From: an uncultured Lachnospiraceae bacterium
Lineage (GTDB): Bacteria; Bacillota; Clostridia; Lachnospirales; Lachnospiraceae
Direction of reading: 5' to 3'
Assembly (NCBI GenBank): GCA_910588655.1
Contig: CAJUPJ010000049.1
Location: forward strand, 1-22,654
Length of the DNA stretch: 22,654 nucleotides
Made by a program: the position numbers and the translations under genes. Positions 22,517-22,654 of this stretch are shown here, piece by piece. How positions within the stretch are numbered: position 1 is the stretch's first letter; the number at the start of each line of letters is the position of its first letter. Under the pieces are notes generated by a model. The model did not search any database. It had not been told where the DNA came from and saw nothing but the letters and a program-made list of their open reading frames with translations.

Positions 22517-22654
22517 TTATCTTGTATTGGTGTTTTTTATGGATTGGTGGATTGACGGTTTCTGTGCCAGAGCCAGAATATTCCGTACAGGGGTACGCTC
22601 CATATGCACTAACTTAGTAAGAATGCTGGCATTTGTAACCTGTCCGTTTTTCGT
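22517..22654 (-). CDS. C-terminal end of an unrecognised gene
   Basis: The last 45 codons of a gene that enters from the right edge. It reads TKNGQVTNASILTKLVHMER, then TPVRNILALAQKPSIHQS and a short polar tail before TAA at 22517-22519. SILTKLVHMERTPVRNILAL could be a helix-turn-helix-like pair of helices, but this is too short to assign. Confidence 0.45.
   Translation of the reverse strand, partial: TKNGQVTNASILTKLVHMERTPVRNILALAQKPSIHQSIKNTNTR

Noticed and set aside
1..22654. tRNA genes, rRNA, retron or diversity-generating elements
   Set aside because: No cloverleaf with a CCA-type end, no reverse transcriptase motif (YxDD) and no template/variable repeat pair were seen on either strand.

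Overview
This window is accessory DNA from a low-GC Firmicute. Strong AGGAGG-type ribosome sites, TTGACA/TATAAT promoters, AT-rich spacers and protein style (BspA-type leucine-rich repeats, TGSAV-rich secreted proteins, large serine recombinase) suggest a gut Clostridia/Lachnospiraceae-type bacterium; the species cannot be told from the sequence alone. No rRNA, tRNA, CRISPR array or complete insertion sequence was recognised.

Layout. (1) 1-1268: toxin-antitoxin zone. The N-terminus of an HTH gene faces a relB/yoeB pair across four iterated operator-like repeats. A second, orphan relB-like antitoxin follows, with what may be the first codons of a lost toxin. (2) 1228-3047: a three-gene minus-strand group (HTH protein, coiled-coil protein, one-helix membrane protein) is divergent from a plus-strand pair: a two-TM protein of SLATT-like layout and a 45-residue proline/glycine-rich microprotein. 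(3) 3077-3844: small minus-strand genes and a decayed zinc-ribbon gene with two in-frame amber codons. (4) 4018-8604: a mobile-element core. Two divergent HTH regulators share four evenly built operators, followed by a membrane-anchored SWIM zinc-finger protein, a large serine recombinase and a shortened HicA toxin. (5) 8706-11183: a NACHT-type STAND NTPase (candidate anti-phage protein) lying between hicA and hicB. (6) 11184-11625: a non-coding gap with a large nested hairpin between convergent transcription units. (7) 11626-15973, minus strand: BspA-like LRR protein, DUF2201-type metallopeptidase-like/VWA protein, MoxR-type AAA+ ATPase and JAMM metalloprotease. (8) 16047-22418, minus strand: two tandem paralogous secreted proteins, a Stealth-family phosphotransferase, a Wzx-type flippase and an NTP_transf_5-type nucleotidyltransferase, which together look like a surface-polysaccharide operon. 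A partial gene ends at 22517.

The left half (about 1-11 kb) is visibly more AT-rich and built from mobile, toxin-antitoxin and defence modules. The right half is a long co-directional minus-strand block with overlapping genes and many GTG/TTG starts. The best candidates for new biology are the NACHT gene inside a split hicAB operon, the 2TM protein plus proline-rich microprotein pair, and the LRR-VWA-MoxR-JAMM cassette. All functional readings come from motif recognition by eye; no database search was run.
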